64,000 bases of DNA, from contig NZ_BLRH01000029.1 of NCBI RefSeq assembly GCF_025996515.1, positions 434,001-498,000 of the forward strand, read 5' to 3'. The position numbers and the translations under genes are program-made. The DNA comes from Rhizohabitans arisaemae. GTDB lineage: Bacteria; Actinomycetota; Actinomycetes; Streptosporangiales; Streptosporangiaceae. Below the pieces are notes generated by a model, which saw only the letters and a program-made list of their open reading frames with translations, did not search any database and was not told the origin of the DNA. The stretch's first letter is position 1. Every line of letters starts with the position of its first letter. Below, piece after piece: positions 31,894 through 41,047 of the stretch.

Positions 31894-33537
31894 CTAGATC
31901 CAGCTCTTGAACCACATGCGGGCGACCCAGTCCGCGTTCGGGATGATCTTCGCGGCGAGGATCGGGTAGAGCCACCAGAAGTTGATCAGGACGAGCAGCG
32001 AGTAGGCTCCGGCGACCGCGGCTCCCCCCGCCCTGCGCATGGTTTCCCCCCGGCTCGGCCCGATGATCAGTCCGATGGCGAGGACGATGGCGAGGATCAG
32101 GAACGGCAGCATCGGCAGCGCGTAGAACAGGAACATGGTCCGGTCGTCGGCGAGCGCGAAGTAGAACCAGGGCAGCCAGCCGACGCCGTAGGCGATCAGC
32201 ACGGTCCCGGCCCGCCAGTCCCGCGTCGCGACGTACCAGGCGATCATGGCGACGAGGGCGACCAGCCCGCCCCACCAGATGGCCGGGGTGCCGACGCCCA
32301 GCACCGCGCGTGAGCAGTCCTCGACGCCGCAGACCTTCTTGATCGGCTCATAGTCGAAGGCCACGGGGCGGGCCAGGAGCGGCCACTGCCACGGCTCGGA
32401 CATGTAGGTGTGCGGCTTGTTCAAGCCGGTGTGGAAGTTGAGCGCCATGAAGTGGTAGTCCCACCAGGAACGCACGGATTCCAGGAGGAACCCGATCGGC
32501 CCTTCGCCTGTCGCCTTCGCCCAGTTCCGGTTGTAGCCGTAGGGCGTGGCGAACCAGCCCGCCCAGCTCGCCGTGTAGGCGACGATCGAGGTGATCGCCA
32601 TGGTGCCCAGCACGATCGGGGCGTCCAGCAGGGACATCGCGCGGTACGGGCGCGGCAGGCCGGCCGTCCTGCGGGCCCCGGCGTCCCAGGCGAGGCTGAG
32701 CAGGGCGAACGCGACGAGGAAGAAGACACCGCTCCATTTGGTGGCGACGGCGAGCCCGAGGCAGGCGGCCGCGGCGATGCGCCAGGGGCGCAACCCGAGC
32801 CAGAGGGCCCGTCCGGTCGTCCCGTGCGCGTCGACCAGCTCCGCCAGCCGGCCTCGGGTGTGGTCGCGGTCGGCGATGAGACAGGCGAACCCCGCGATGA
32901 TCCAGAAAGTGAGGAAGACGTCCAGGAGGGCGAACCGGCTGAGCACGAAGTGCAGGCCGTCGAGGGCGAGGAGGAATCCGGCGAGGCAGCCCAGCAGGGT
33001 GGACCGGGTCATCCGCCGGGCGGTGCGGGCGAGCAGCAGGATGGAGAGCGTGCCGAAGAGGGCGGCGGCGAAGCGCCAGCCGAAGGGGTTGGGCCCGAAC
33101 ACCCACTCGCCAAGGGCGATCATCCACTTGCCGAGGGGTGGGTGCACCACGTAGCCGGCGCACTTCTCCACGGTCTCGGGGGAGCACTGAAGAAAGATGT
33201 CGGTGTTGCCGTTGATCAGCCGGTTGTTGGCGATCGGGTCTTTGTCGGTGCCGAGCATGACGCGCTCGACCCCGAACTTCAGCAGAGAAATGCCTTCTTT
33301 GGCGTAGTAGGTTTCGTCGAAGATGATCCCGTGGGGCTTGTCCAGCCGGTCGAAGCGGAGGAACCCACCGAAGATCATGACGGCGATCGGCCCGAGCCAG
33401 CCCCAGAGTCGGCTGCCCCGCATCGGCGGCACCAGACGTTCGCGCAGCGTGGCCTTCTCCTTGTCTCGCATGACAAGATGACCGCCGACCTGCGTTTGAT
33501 CAGGCGGGTTCTGCTGCTCGTACTCGGTCACAGCCAC
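31894..33537 (-). CDS. Polyprenyl-phosphate-mannose-protein mannosyltransferase (PMT family)
   Basis: A 547-residue GT-C membrane enzyme that moves mannose from polyprenyl-phosphate-mannose to Ser/Thr of secreted proteins. The catalytic acidic pair is in the first loop (PHGIIFDETYYAKEG). Many TM segments follow, then the WRFAAALFGTLSILLLART segment, HVVHPPLGKWM-like VVHPPLGKWMIALGEW, and a PMT C-terminal domain (GVGWLPWFYFALADDRTMFLFYALPMLPF). The GTG at 33537 or 33531 starts it. It is divergent from rsmI (85 bp), the classical actinobacterial arrangement. Confidence 0.9.
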   Translation of the reverse strand: MAVTEYEQQNPPDQTQVGGHLVMRDKEKATLRERLVPPMRGSRLWGWLGPIAVMIFGGFLRFDRLDKPHGIIFDETYYAKEGISLLKFGVERVMLGTDKDPIANNRLINGNTDIFLQCSPETVEKCAGYVVHPPLGKWMIALGEWVFGPNPFGWRFAAALFGTLSILLLARTARRMTRSTLLGCLAGFLLALDGLHFVLSRFALLDVFLTFWIIAGFACLIADRDHTRGRLAELVDAHGTTGRALWLGLRPWRIAAAACLGLAVATKWSGVFFLVAFALLSLAWDAGARRTAGLPRPYRAMSLLDAPIVLGTMAITSIVAYTASWAGWFATPYGYNRNWAKATGEGPIGFLLESVRSWWDYHFMALNFHTGLNKPHTYMSEPWQWPLLARPVAFDYEPIKKVCGVEDCSRAVLGVGTPAIWWGGLVALVAMIAWYVATRDWRAGTVLIAYGVGWLPWFYFALADDRTMFLFYALPMLPFLILAIVLAIGLIIGPSRGETMRRAGGAAVAGAYSLLVLINFWWLYPILAAKIIPNADWVARMWFKSWI

Positions 33538-33622
33538 CCGGCCATGGTAAGGGACCCTCGGTCGTCACGCCCGGCAAGCGAACGCGGCATGCCGCGGAGT
33601 TCTCCCATGTCAGGATTGACCG

Positions 33623-34462
33623 GTGAACGAAGAAGGCAGGCTCGTCCTGGCGGGAGCCCCGATCGGGCAGGCGGCCGACGCCTCGCCCCGGCTCAAGGCG
33701 GCACTGGAGTCCGCGGACGTCATCGCGGCCGAGGACACCAGGCGGTTGCACCGGCTCGCCGCCGACCTCGGCGCGTCCGTCCACGGGCGGGTCGTCTCCT
33801 ACTACGACGCCAACGAATCCCGGCGCGCCGCCGAACTCCTCACCGAGCTCCAGGCCGGGAGCGAGGTTCTGATCATCACCGACGCGGGGATGCCGGGCGT
33901 GTCCGACCCCGGATACCGGCTGGTCAGGTTGGCGGTGGACGCCGGAGTACGGGTCACCGCGCTCCCCGGCCCATCCGCGGTCACCACCGCGCTGGCGCTC
34001 TCCGGGCTGCCGTTCGACCGGTTCTGCTTCGAGGGCTTCCCGCCGCGGAAGGCGGGGGAGCGGTCCCGCCGCCTCGCCCAGCTCGCCGCCGAACCGCGCA
34101 CCATGGTGTTCTTCGAGGCGCCGCACCGGCTGGCGGCCACCCTCGCCGCGATGGCGGAGGCCCTCGGCGCGGACCGGCCGGCCGCCGTCTGCCGGGAGCT
34201 CACCAAGACCTACGAGGAGGTACGGCGGGGCGGGCTGGCCGAGCTCGCCGCGTGGGCGGCTTCCGGGGTACGGGGTGAGATCACCGTGGTGGTCGCGGGG
34301 GCCGAACCGGCGTCCGGCACCGCCGACATCGAGGACCTCGTGGCCGAGGTACGGCGGCTGGAGACCGAGGGCGTCTCGCGCAAACAGGCCATCGTCGACG
34401 TCGCCAAGGCGGCGGGCACGCCCAAGCGGACCCTCTACGACGCCGTACACCGCCAGGGCTAG
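33623..34462 (+). CDS. rsmI: 16S rRNA (cytidine(1402)-2'-O)-methyltransferase
   Basis: 279 residues. RsmI 2'-O-methylates C1402 in the ribosomal P-site. Tetrapyrrole-methylase fold motifs: LVLAGAPIGQAADAS, VIAAEDTRRLHRLA, IITDAGMPGVSDPGYRLV, VTALPGPSAVTTALALSGLP and FFEAPHRLAATL. The C-terminal helical extension (EGVSRKQAIVDVAK, TPKRTLYDAVHRQG) is typical. The GTG at 33623 has an AGGA site nine bases upstream. Confidence 0.93.
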   Translation: MNEEGRLVLAGAPIGQAADASPRLKAALESADVIAAEDTRRLHRLAADLGASVHGRVVSYYDANESRRAAELLTELQAGSEVLIITDAGMPGVSDPGYRLVRLAVDAGVRVTALPGPSAVTTALALSGLPFDRFCFEGFPPRKAGERSRRLAQLAAEPRTMVFFEAPHRLAATLAAMAEALGADRPAAVCRELTKTYEEVRRGGLAELAAWAASGVRGEITVVVAGAEPASGTADIEDLVAEVRRLETEGVSRKQAIVDVAKAAGTPKRTLYDAVHRQG

Positions 34463-34750
34463 CCGGGGAGGGGTACGGCAGAGTTTGTCGCGTAGACGGC
34501 TTTCCTGGGGCCGCAGGAGCCGTACCGGAACCGTTGTGGAGCAGTGCGTCGAGGGAATCGGGCGGTCGATGCGCCGGATGGGGACGGCCTGGCGGGCCGG
34601 GTGGGTTCGCGGTGGCCGCGGGAGCCGTCCCGAGACCGGGTGAAGCCGCGCCTGCGCGGGGTCGGTGCCTTGAGGTGCCGGAGGCGGTACGGCGTGGCGG
34701 GCTCGCCGCGTGACGCCGTACCGGCCTCCGGTGCCGGCGGGGTCGGGCGG
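34463..34750. other. Spacer with repeated GTACGG dyads
   Basis: 288 bp between convergent genes. It contains two nested hairpin-capable segments: GGTACGGC near 34472 matched by GCCGTACC near 34528, and the large stem at 34678-34731. No coding signal is seen. Confidence 0.5.
34678..34731. terminator. Large bidirectional terminator hairpin
   Basis: CCGGAGGC plus GGTACGGCGT (34678-34695) pairs with ACGCCGTACC plus GCCTCCGG (34713-34731), an 18-bp stem broken by one bulged G. It sits between the convergent rsmI and GT-C genes and can terminate both. Confidence 0.75.
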
Positions 34751-36265
34751 TCAGCGCGCCGAGACGGGGACGCGGGTGTCGGTGTGGAGCGGCGGCGACG
34801 CGGGCGGCGGGGTCGAATCGGCCCGGCGGAGGAAGGGCAGCCGGAGCCAGGGCAGCCCGTGCCGCAGGGTGATCGCCGCCGCGAGGCAGGCGAGCGGCAC
34901 CGCGGGCAGGACGTAGCGGTAGTCGAACTCCGCGGTCGCGGCAGGGGCGAGCAGCAGCCCGACGGCGGCGAGCCAGGGCAGCAGCACCGGGCCGCCGAGC
35001 TTGCGCCAGCGGACGACGATCCCGGCGAGGCCGATCAGCAGGATCCCGCCGAGCAGCGTCCCGCGGAGGAAGAAGATCCCCTGATAGGTCTGCATGATGC
35101 CCGCCCACGGGGCCACGACCTGGGTCTCGGGGTTGCCGGCCTCGTAGCGTGCGGCGTCCTCCGCCGCAGTGCCGCCCCGCCGGTCCACCCGCCACTTGGG
35201 CAGGTGCTTCTCCTCGGCCCCCAGCGGGCGGAACTGATATCGCGCCCAGGTCTTGCGGTCCGGGAAGATCGGGCGGTCCCATTGGAAGGTGCGCATGAAG
35301 TCCCGCGCCACGACGGCGAGGTAGTCGCCCGGCTGTTTGAGGATCGCCTCCCGCGCAAACCGTCCGGCGACCTCGTTCTGGTAGGCGTTGAACTTGTAGC
35401 CGCCCAGCCGGTGCAGCGGGCTCTCGTAGTCGTTCCAGAGGTAGCGCTGGGACTCGGTGCGTTTGTCGACCGGCTCCTTGATGCACAGCGGCACCAGCTC
35501 GGGCTCGGGGTTCATCTTGGCGCAGTCGGCGAAGATGGCGGTCCGCATGTAGAGGATCACCCCGTCGCTGTTGGTCATGGCGAACCTGCCGTCGAAGACC
35601 GAGGCGAACCAGGCCATGTAGGCGAGGACGGGGGCGGCGCACACGACGACGACCGCGGTGATCGGCCGCCAGCCGACCCGCTTCACGATCAGGTAGGCGA
35701 CCACCAGGGCGAGGATCGGCAGGCCGATCGTCCGGGTGAGGGCGGCGAGCGCGAGCAGGAGCCCGATCCAGGTGGCGATCATAAGTGAGGGCTTGCGGTG
35801 CCAGAGCAGAAGGGTGATCAGGGCCACCACGATCAGGGTGAACATGGCGTCGGAGAGGATCAGGTGCTCAAGCTGGATCTGGTAGCCGTCGAACAGGACG
35901 GGTGCCGCGGCCAGCGTCGCCCCCCAGGCGGGGAGGCCGAACCTGCGCCGGAGCAGGAGATAGATGAGTACGGCCGTCGCCAGCCCCATCAGGTGCTGGG
36001 TGAACACCACGAGGCTGAAGCTGTGGAAGGGCTTCAGCAGCAGCAGCCAGAACGAGTAGCCGTCGGGACGGATCTGGTGCGGCCGGGGGTTGAGCGCCAC
36101 CGATACGTATTCGTAAGAATCGGTGAACCACATCGCCGGCGTGTACCCGAGCATCGCGATGATCCGCAACACGGACGCCACAGCGAAGGCGGCGGCGAAG
36201 AGGGGGTGGCGTCGCGGCACGGCGAGTGCTCTCGCGCCCACATCGCGAAGGTTCGCGCTGGTCAC
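34751..36265 (-). CDS. GT-C-type membrane glycosyltransferase (paralog 1)
   Basis: 504 residues from the GTG at 36265, which has a strong AAGGAGGAAAG site. About ten TM helices precede an extracytoplasmic C-terminal domain, the ArnT/PMT-like GT-C plan. The first loop has WFTDSYEYV with a conserved Asp, then IRPDGYSFWLLLLKPFHSF, FTQHLMGLA, YQIQLEHLILSDAMF and a long outer segment with paired cysteines (FADCAKMNPEPELVPLCIKE). It is clearly paralogous to 37855-39231 on the other side of a GT2 gene. It presumably uses a polyprenyl-phosphate sugar made by the GT2. The acceptor is unknown. Confidence 0.8.
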   Translation of the reverse strand: MTSANLRDVGARALAVPRRHPLFAAAFAVASVLRIIAMLGYTPAMWFTDSYEYVSVALNPRPHQIRPDGYSFWLLLLKPFHSFSLVVFTQHLMGLATAVLIYLLLRRRFGLPAWGATLAAAPVLFDGYQIQLEHLILSDAMFTLIVVALITLLLWHRKPSLMIATWIGLLLALAALTRTIGLPILALVVAYLIVKRVGWRPITAVVVVCAAPVLAYMAWFASVFDGRFAMTNSDGVILYMRTAIFADCAKMNPEPELVPLCIKEPVDKRTESQRYLWNDYESPLHRLGGYKFNAYQNEVAGRFAREAILKQPGDYLAVVARDFMRTFQWDRPIFPDRKTWARYQFRPLGAEEKHLPKWRVDRRGGTAAEDAARYEAGNPETQVVAPWAGIMQTYQGIFFLRGTLLGGILLIGLAGIVVRWRKLGGPVLLPWLAAVGLLLAPAATAEFDYRYVLPAVPLACLAAAITLRHGLPWLRLPFLRRADSTPPPASPPLHTDTRVPVSAR

Positions 36266-36575
36266 CCTGATCTTTCCTCCTTGGTTCGTCCCCGACGTCG
36301 CCGATCCGCTAACGTCGACGCGGGGTCGGCATCCCCGCCACATCGATGGCCTCACAAGCTTTTCAGCGATCGACATGACCACGTCACTAACTGAAATGTA
36401 GGGTCTCTGAACCGTTTCGTTTGGCGGAGCGGACCCGATCAGCACATGATGCCGTGCATCATGGGTGGTCTGAAAACGACATTGTGAGGGTATCCGTAGG
36501 CCTTACATCCAGGATGCATCCGGCGAAACTCGGGGACGCCGATACGGGTGTGCCGGAGAGATCGAGGAGCTGGAC
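36266..36575. other. Divergent promoter region of the glycosyltransferase genes
   Basis: 310 bp without a gene between the divergently transcribed GT-C and GT2 genes. It contains a perfect 19-bp palindrome listed separately and a moderately AT-rich stretch around 36380-36420 suited to promoters. Confidence 0.5.
36445..36463. promoter_or_regulatory. Perfect 19-bp palindrome, operator candidate
   Basis: CATGATGC-CGT-GCATCATG, 8-bp arms with a 3-bp centre, placed between two divergent glycosyltransferase genes. It looks like a dimeric repressor or activator site. No regulator gene is adjacent. Confidence 0.45.
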
Positions 36576-37799
36576 GTGGAACTGACCGTGGTGATGCCCT
36601 GCCTCAATGAGGCGGAGACCGTCGAGATATGCGTGCGCAAGGCGCTGGACTGCATGCGTGAGCACGGGATCGACGGCGAGGTCGTGATTGCCGACAACGG
36701 CAGCACGGACGGATCTCAGCAGTTGGCCCGGGACGCGGGCGCGCGTGTCGTCCACATTCAGGAGAAGGGGTACGGCAACGCGCTGATCGGGGGTATCCGC
36801 GCGGCTCGCGGCAAGTTCGTGATGATGGGCGACGCGGACGACTCCTACGATTTCACCGGATTGCTGCCGTTCGTCGAGGAGCTCCGGGCCGGCGCCGAGC
36901 TGGTGATGGGAAACCGCTTCAAGGGCGGGATCGCGCCGGGCGCCATGCCCCCGCTCCACAAGTACCTCGGGAACCCCGTCCTCTCCTTCGTCGGGCGGCT
37001 CTTCTTCCGGAGCAAGATCGGAGACTTCCACTGCGGCCTGCGGGGGTTCCGCCGTGACTCGATCCTGAAGCTGGGACTGCAGACCGGGGGGATGGAGTTC
37101 GCCAGCGAGATGGTGGTCAAGGCCACCCTGGCCAAGCTCGACATCCGCGAGGTCCCCACCACGCTCTCCCCGGACGGCCGCTCCCGTCCCCCGCACCTGC
37201 GGTCGTGGCGGGACGGCTGGCGCCACCTGCGCTTCCTCCTGCTCTACAGCCCCCGCTGGCTGTTCTTCATCCCCGGCCTGCTCATGATGGCGGTCGGCCT
37301 GCTGGCGAGCGCGATCCTGGTCACCGGGCCGGTCCGGATCGGGGATCTCGCGTTCGACGTCGACACCCTCGTCGGGACCTCGGCGCTTGTGGTGATCGGT
37401 TTCCAGGCGGCGCTGTTCGCCCTCTTCACCAAGGTCTACGCGGCGGAGGAGGGGTTTCTGCCGGAGTCGCGGCGGATCCGCAAGCTCATCGACTTCATGA
37501 GCCTGGAGAAAGGGCTGGTCATCGGGGGCGTGCTCGCCGTGGCCGGCCTCGCCGGGTTGATCGCGTCGCTGGTGCACTGGCAGGTCAACAACTTCGGCGA
37601 GCTCGATCCGCGGCAGTCGCTCCGGATCGTGGTGCCGGCCGCGACCGCCCTGATCATGAGCTTCCAGGCGATCTTCGCGACGCTTTTCATCAGCATCCTC
37701 GGTATCCGGCGGACCAAAGAGACCCCTTTCGACGTGGCGGCCTCTGCGGCTGAGGAGGCCGCGGAAGCGGTGAACCGCGAGAAGGCCTCCAGCCACTGA
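36576..37799 (+). CDS. Family 2 glycosyltransferase with C-terminal membrane domain
   Basis: 407 residues from a GTG with a GAGGAG site. The GT-A catalytic half (residues 1-215) has LTVVMPCLNEAETVEICVRK at the start, VVIADNGSTDGSQ, MGDADDSYDF (DxD-type metal site) and GLRGFRRDSILKLGL. The second half has four TM helices (LFFIPGLLMMAVGLLASAI, LVVIGFQAALFALFTKVY, GLVIGGVLAVAGLAGLIAS, VVPAATALIMSFQAIFATLF). It resembles dolichyl/polyprenyl-phosphate sugar synthases and could feed the flanking GT-C enzymes. Confidence 0.85.
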   Translation: MELTVVMPCLNEAETVEICVRKALDCMREHGIDGEVVIADNGSTDGSQQLARDAGARVVHIQEKGYGNALIGGIRAARGKFVMMGDADDSYDFTGLLPFVEELRAGAELVMGNRFKGGIAPGAMPPLHKYLGNPVLSFVGRLFFRSKIGDFHCGLRGFRRDSILKLGLQTGGMEFASEMVVKATLAKLDIREVPTTLSPDGRSRPPHLRSWRDGWRHLRFLLLYSPRWLFFIPGLLMMAVGLLASAILVTGPVRIGDLAFDVDTLVGTSALVVIGFQAALFALFTKVYAAEEGFLPESRRIRKLIDFMSLEKGLVIGGVLAVAGLAGLIASLVHWQVNNFGELDPRQSLRIVVPAATALIMSFQAIFATLFISILGIRRTKETPFDVAASAAEEAAEAVNREKASSH

Positions 37800-37854
37800 C
37801 CCTCGATCGCCGTAGTTGCCTCATGGCCTGTGGCCTGGGAAAAATACGGTGACT

Positions 37855-39231
37855 ATGAGGGCAGTCCGGAGGTGGGCCGCGCGCCATGGCGCGTTCCTCG
37901 TCGTGCTCGCCCTTGCGGTGGCCCTGCGGATCACGGTCATGATCGGCTATCGGCCGATCATGTGGTTCAACGACTCGTACGGATACGTCGCCGACGCCTT
38001 CGAGCTCAACCCCTCACCGATCCGGCCGAGCGGTTACTCGTTCCTGCTCAAGCTGCTCGATCCGCTCGGCGGGTTCACGCTGGTGGCGGTGGTCCAGCAT
38101 CTGATGGGCCTGACCGTCGGGGTGCTCTGCTACCAGGTGGTCCGCCGCCTCGGCGCCCCGGCCTGGGCCGCGGTGCTCGCCGCCGTCCCGGTGCTCTTCG
38201 ACGCGTATCAGGTTCAGCTTGAACACCTGGTGATGTCGGACACGCTCTTCACCGTCCTGGTGGTGGGGGCGGTCGTCCTCGTGGTACGGGCGCGCCCGAC
38301 GGTCGCGGTGGGGGCCGTGGCCGGGGTTCTGCTCGGGCTGGCGACCGTGACCCGGAGCATCGGGCAGCCACTTCTGATTCTCTTGATCGGATATTTGCTG
38401 ATACGGCAGGTGGGCTGGCGGGTCGTCACCACCACCGCCCTAGCCGGTGCGATCCCGATATTTGCGTACATGTCGTGGTTTCACGAGGTGCACGGCCGGT
38501 ACTCCCTGTCGGACAGCTCGGGGATCTTCCTCTACAGCCGGACGATGGCCTTCGCCGACTGCGGGAAGATCAAGCCGCCTCCCCGGCTGGCACCCCTCTG
38601 CGACGATCTTCCGGCCGAACGGCGACCGCTCTCCCAGCTGTACATCTGGTCCGCGTCCTCGCCGCTCTACCGGCTGGGCGGCGAGGTCTTCACCGAGCAG
38701 ACCAACCGGCTCGCGGGGGAGTTCGCCCGCAGGGCCGTACTGGCACAGCCCTTGGACTATCTCTCGGTGGTCCTCAAGGACGTGGCCAGGACCTTCGCCT
38801 GGGAGCGGACCCCGTTTCCCGACGAACCGACCTACGCGCAGTACCGGTTCGACAAGGTGATCGAGTCCCTCCCCAACTGGGAGCCGCCGTACCTCACGGC
38901 CTACGACCCCGGCTGGCGAACCGTGATCTCCGAACCCCAGGCCGGCCTCCTCGGCGGCTACCAGGACCGGGTCTATCTACGGGGCTCGATGTTCGGCGTG
39001 GTCCTGCTCGTGGGCCTGGCCGGGCTCTTCCGCCGCCCGGTCCGGGGTTCACCGGCGTGGTACCTGCGGTGGTTGCGCGCACCGGGCCTGCTGCCGTGGC
39101 TGGTCGCCGTCGTCCTCGTCGTCGTCCCCGCCGCCACCGCCGAGTTCAGCTACCGCTACGTCTTGGCGGCGGTACCCCTCGCGATGATCGCCGCCGCCCT
39201 CGCCTTCCGCCGATCCCGGGCCCCGTCATGA
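37855..39231 (+). CDS. GT-C-type membrane glycosyltransferase (paralog 2)
   Basis: 458 residues. The N-terminus is MRAVRRWAARHGAFLVVLAL; ATG at 37855 is chosen, GTG at 37849 is possible, and neither has a clear ribosome site. It parallels paralog 1 throughout: WFNDSYGYVADAF, IRPSGYSFLLKLLDPLGGF, VQHLMGLTVG, YQVQLEHLVMSDTLF, FADCGKIKPPPRLAPLCDD. It thus has the same acidic loop and paired cysteines. It probably transfers a polyprenyl-phosphate-linked sugar to an envelope glycan. It follows the GT2 by 55 bp. Confidence 0.8.
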   Translation: MRAVRRWAARHGAFLVVLALAVALRITVMIGYRPIMWFNDSYGYVADAFELNPSPIRPSGYSFLLKLLDPLGGFTLVAVVQHLMGLTVGVLCYQVVRRLGAPAWAAVLAAVPVLFDAYQVQLEHLVMSDTLFTVLVVGAVVLVVRARPTVAVGAVAGVLLGLATVTRSIGQPLLILLIGYLLIRQVGWRVVTTTALAGAIPIFAYMSWFHEVHGRYSLSDSSGIFLYSRTMAFADCGKIKPPPRLAPLCDDLPAERRPLSQLYIWSASSPLYRLGGEVFTEQTNRLAGEFARRAVLAQPLDYLSVVLKDVARTFAWERTPFPDEPTYAQYRFDKVIESLPNWEPPYLTAYDPGWRTVISEPQAGLLGGYQDRVYLRGSMFGVVLLVGLAGLFRRPVRGSPAWYLRWLRAPGLLPWLVAVVLVVVPAATAEFSYRYVLAAVPLAMIAAALAFRRSRAPS

Positions 39232-39274
39232 GGTGCTTTGGGGGCATGCGCCGGCGCCGCGATAGGTTGGCGCG

Positions 39275-40111
39275 GTGACCAGTGTGAAGATCCCGCCGGC
39301 GCCCGAGCCGTTGCCCGTAGAGGTGTTCGACAGCCACTGTCATCTCGACATCATGGTCGGGGAGCGGGCGGGACCGTCCGCCGGTCCGCGGACGGTCGCC
39401 GAGATCGTCCGGGAGGCGCAGGCGGTGGGGGTCCGCCGCTTGGTGACCATCGGGTACGACGTGGACTCCTCCCGCTGGTGCGCGCGGGCGGCCGAGGAGC
39501 ACCCCGATGTCTACGCGGGGGTGGCGATCCACCCCAACGAGGCACACCGGGCGTCGGAGGAGGCGCTCCGCGAGATCGAGCGGCTGGCGAACCTGCCCAG
39601 GGTGCGGGCGGTGGGCGAGACGGGTCTGGACTACTTCCGGGACACGGCGTCCCGTGCGGATCAGCTGGCGAGTTTCCGGGCGCACATCGGCATCGCCAAG
39701 CGCTCCGGCAAGGCGCTGGTGATCCACGACCGGGACGCGCACGACGACGTGCTCCGGGTGCTCGCGGAGGAGGGACCGCCCGAGCGGGTCGTCTTCCACT
39801 GCTTCTCGGGTGACGAGAAGATGGCCGACGCCTGCGCCGAGGCCGGATACTTCATGTCGTTCGCGGGGACCGTCACCTACAAGAACGCGGAGAACCTCCG
39901 TGCGGCCGCACTGGTCGCGCCGAGTGAGCTGATCCTCGTCGAGACGGACGCGCCCTATCTGCCGCCGGTTCCGCACCGGGGCAAGCCGAACGCCCCGTAC
40001 CTCATCCCGCTCACGGTCCGGTTCCTGGCCGAGGTGAAGGGCGTCCCGGTGGAGGAGCTGTGTACGGCGATCGCGCGCAACGGCGAACGGGTGTTCGGCT
40101 CCTTCGGGTAA
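39275..40111 (+). CDS. tatD: TatD family metal-dependent hydrolase/DNase
   Basis: 278 residues from a GTG. TatD enzymes are metal-dependent 3'-5' DNases with roles in DNA repair and fragmentation. The metal ligands are all visible: DSHCHLD, AGVAIHPNEAH, AVGETGLDYFRD, LVIHDRDAHDD, VVFHCFSGDEKMA and VETDAPYLPPVPHRGKPN. It heads the conserved tatD-rsmA-ispE-ABC-F series, but the rpf (resuscitation factor) gene usually found between tatD and rsmA is missing. Confidence 0.92.
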   Translation: MTSVKIPPAPEPLPVEVFDSHCHLDIMVGERAGPSAGPRTVAEIVREAQAVGVRRLVTIGYDVDSSRWCARAAEEHPDVYAGVAIHPNEAHRASEEALREIERLANLPRVRAVGETGLDYFRDTASRADQLASFRAHIGIAKRSGKALVIHDRDAHDDVLRVLAEEGPPERVVFHCFSGDEKMADACAEAGYFMSFAGTVTYKNAENLRAAALVAPSELILVETDAPYLPPVPHRGKPNAPYLIPLTVRFLAEVKGVPVEELCTAIARNGERVFGSFG

Positions 40112-40153
40112 GCCCGGTTCCTGTTAGGTCACCGGGTACGCGAGACTGATTGG

Positions 40154-41011
40154 GTGACTCGGGAAACGGGGCTGTTGGGCGCGGGCGACATCCGCAGGCT
40201 CGCCGGCGAGCTGGGTGTGCGTCCGACGAAGAAGCTGGGCCAGAACTTCGTCCTGGACGCGGGGACGGTTCAGCGGATCGTCCGCGCCGCCGCGGTGGGC
40301 TCGGACGACGTCGTGCTCGAAGTCGGCCCGGGGCTCGGCTCGCTGACGCTGGCGCTCCTGCCCGTGGTGGGGGGGGTGATCGCCGTGGAGATCGATCCGG
40401 TGCTCGCCGGACGGCTCCCGGAGACCGCGGCCGAGTTCGCTCCGGCGGTGGCGGACCGGCTGGCCGTGGTCCGGGCGGATGCGATGGCGGTCGGACGGGA
40501 GGATCTCCCCGGCCCCGCCCCGACGGCGTTGGTGGCCAACCTGCCCTACAACGTCGCGGTGCCGGTTGTGCTCCACCTGCTGGAGGAGCTGCCGTCCCTC
40601 GACCGTGTGCTGATCATGGTTCAGGCCGAGGTCGCGGAGCGGCTGGCCGCGCGTCCGGGCTCCAAGGTGTACGGCGTCCCGTCGGTGAAGGCGTCCTGGT
40701 ACGCGCAGGTCCGCCGGGCCGGTTCGGTGGGGCGCGCCGTGTTCTGGCCGGTCCCCAACGTCGACTCGGGGCTGGTCTCGCTGGTGCGCCGGGAGCCGCC
40801 GCAGACCTCGGCCTCGCGCCGGGAGGTCTTCGCCGTGGTGGACGCGGCGTTCGCGCAGCGCCGCAAGACCCTGCGGGCGGCGCTCGCCTCCTGGGCGGGT
40901 ACGGCGGCGCGGGCCGAGGAGATTCTGCGCGCCGCGGGGATTGATCCCTCGTTACGTGGAGAGCAGCTGGACGTCGAGGATTTCGCGAAGATCGCGGAGA
41001 ACGCCGGGTGA
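40154..41011 (+). CDS. rsmA: 16S rRNA dimethyladenosine transferase RsmA (KsgA)
   Basis: 285 residues. It dimethylates A1518 and A1519 at the 3' end of 16S rRNA. Motifs: [37 protein letters not shown] (SAM loop), [29 protein letters not shown] (catalytic NLPY) and [17 protein letters not shown]. The GTG at 40154 starts it. It is 36 bp from ispE. Confidence 0.95.
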   Translation: MTRETGLLGAGDIRRLAGELGVRPTKKLGQNFVLDAGTVQRIVRAAAVGSDDVVLEVGPGLGSLTLALLPVVGGVIAVEIDPVLAGRLPETAAEFAPAVADRLAVVRADAMAVGREDLPGPAPTALVANLPYNVAVPVVLHLLEELPSLDRVLIMVQAEVAERLAARPGSKVYGVPSVKASWYAQVRRAGSVGRAVFWPVPNVDSGLVSLVRREPPQTSASRREVFAVVDAAFAQRRKTLRAALASWAGTAARAEEILRAAGIDPSLRGEQLDVEDFAKIAENAG

Positions 41012-41047
41012 AGGAGTGATGTGCGGAGCCGCATACGATCGGGAGAC

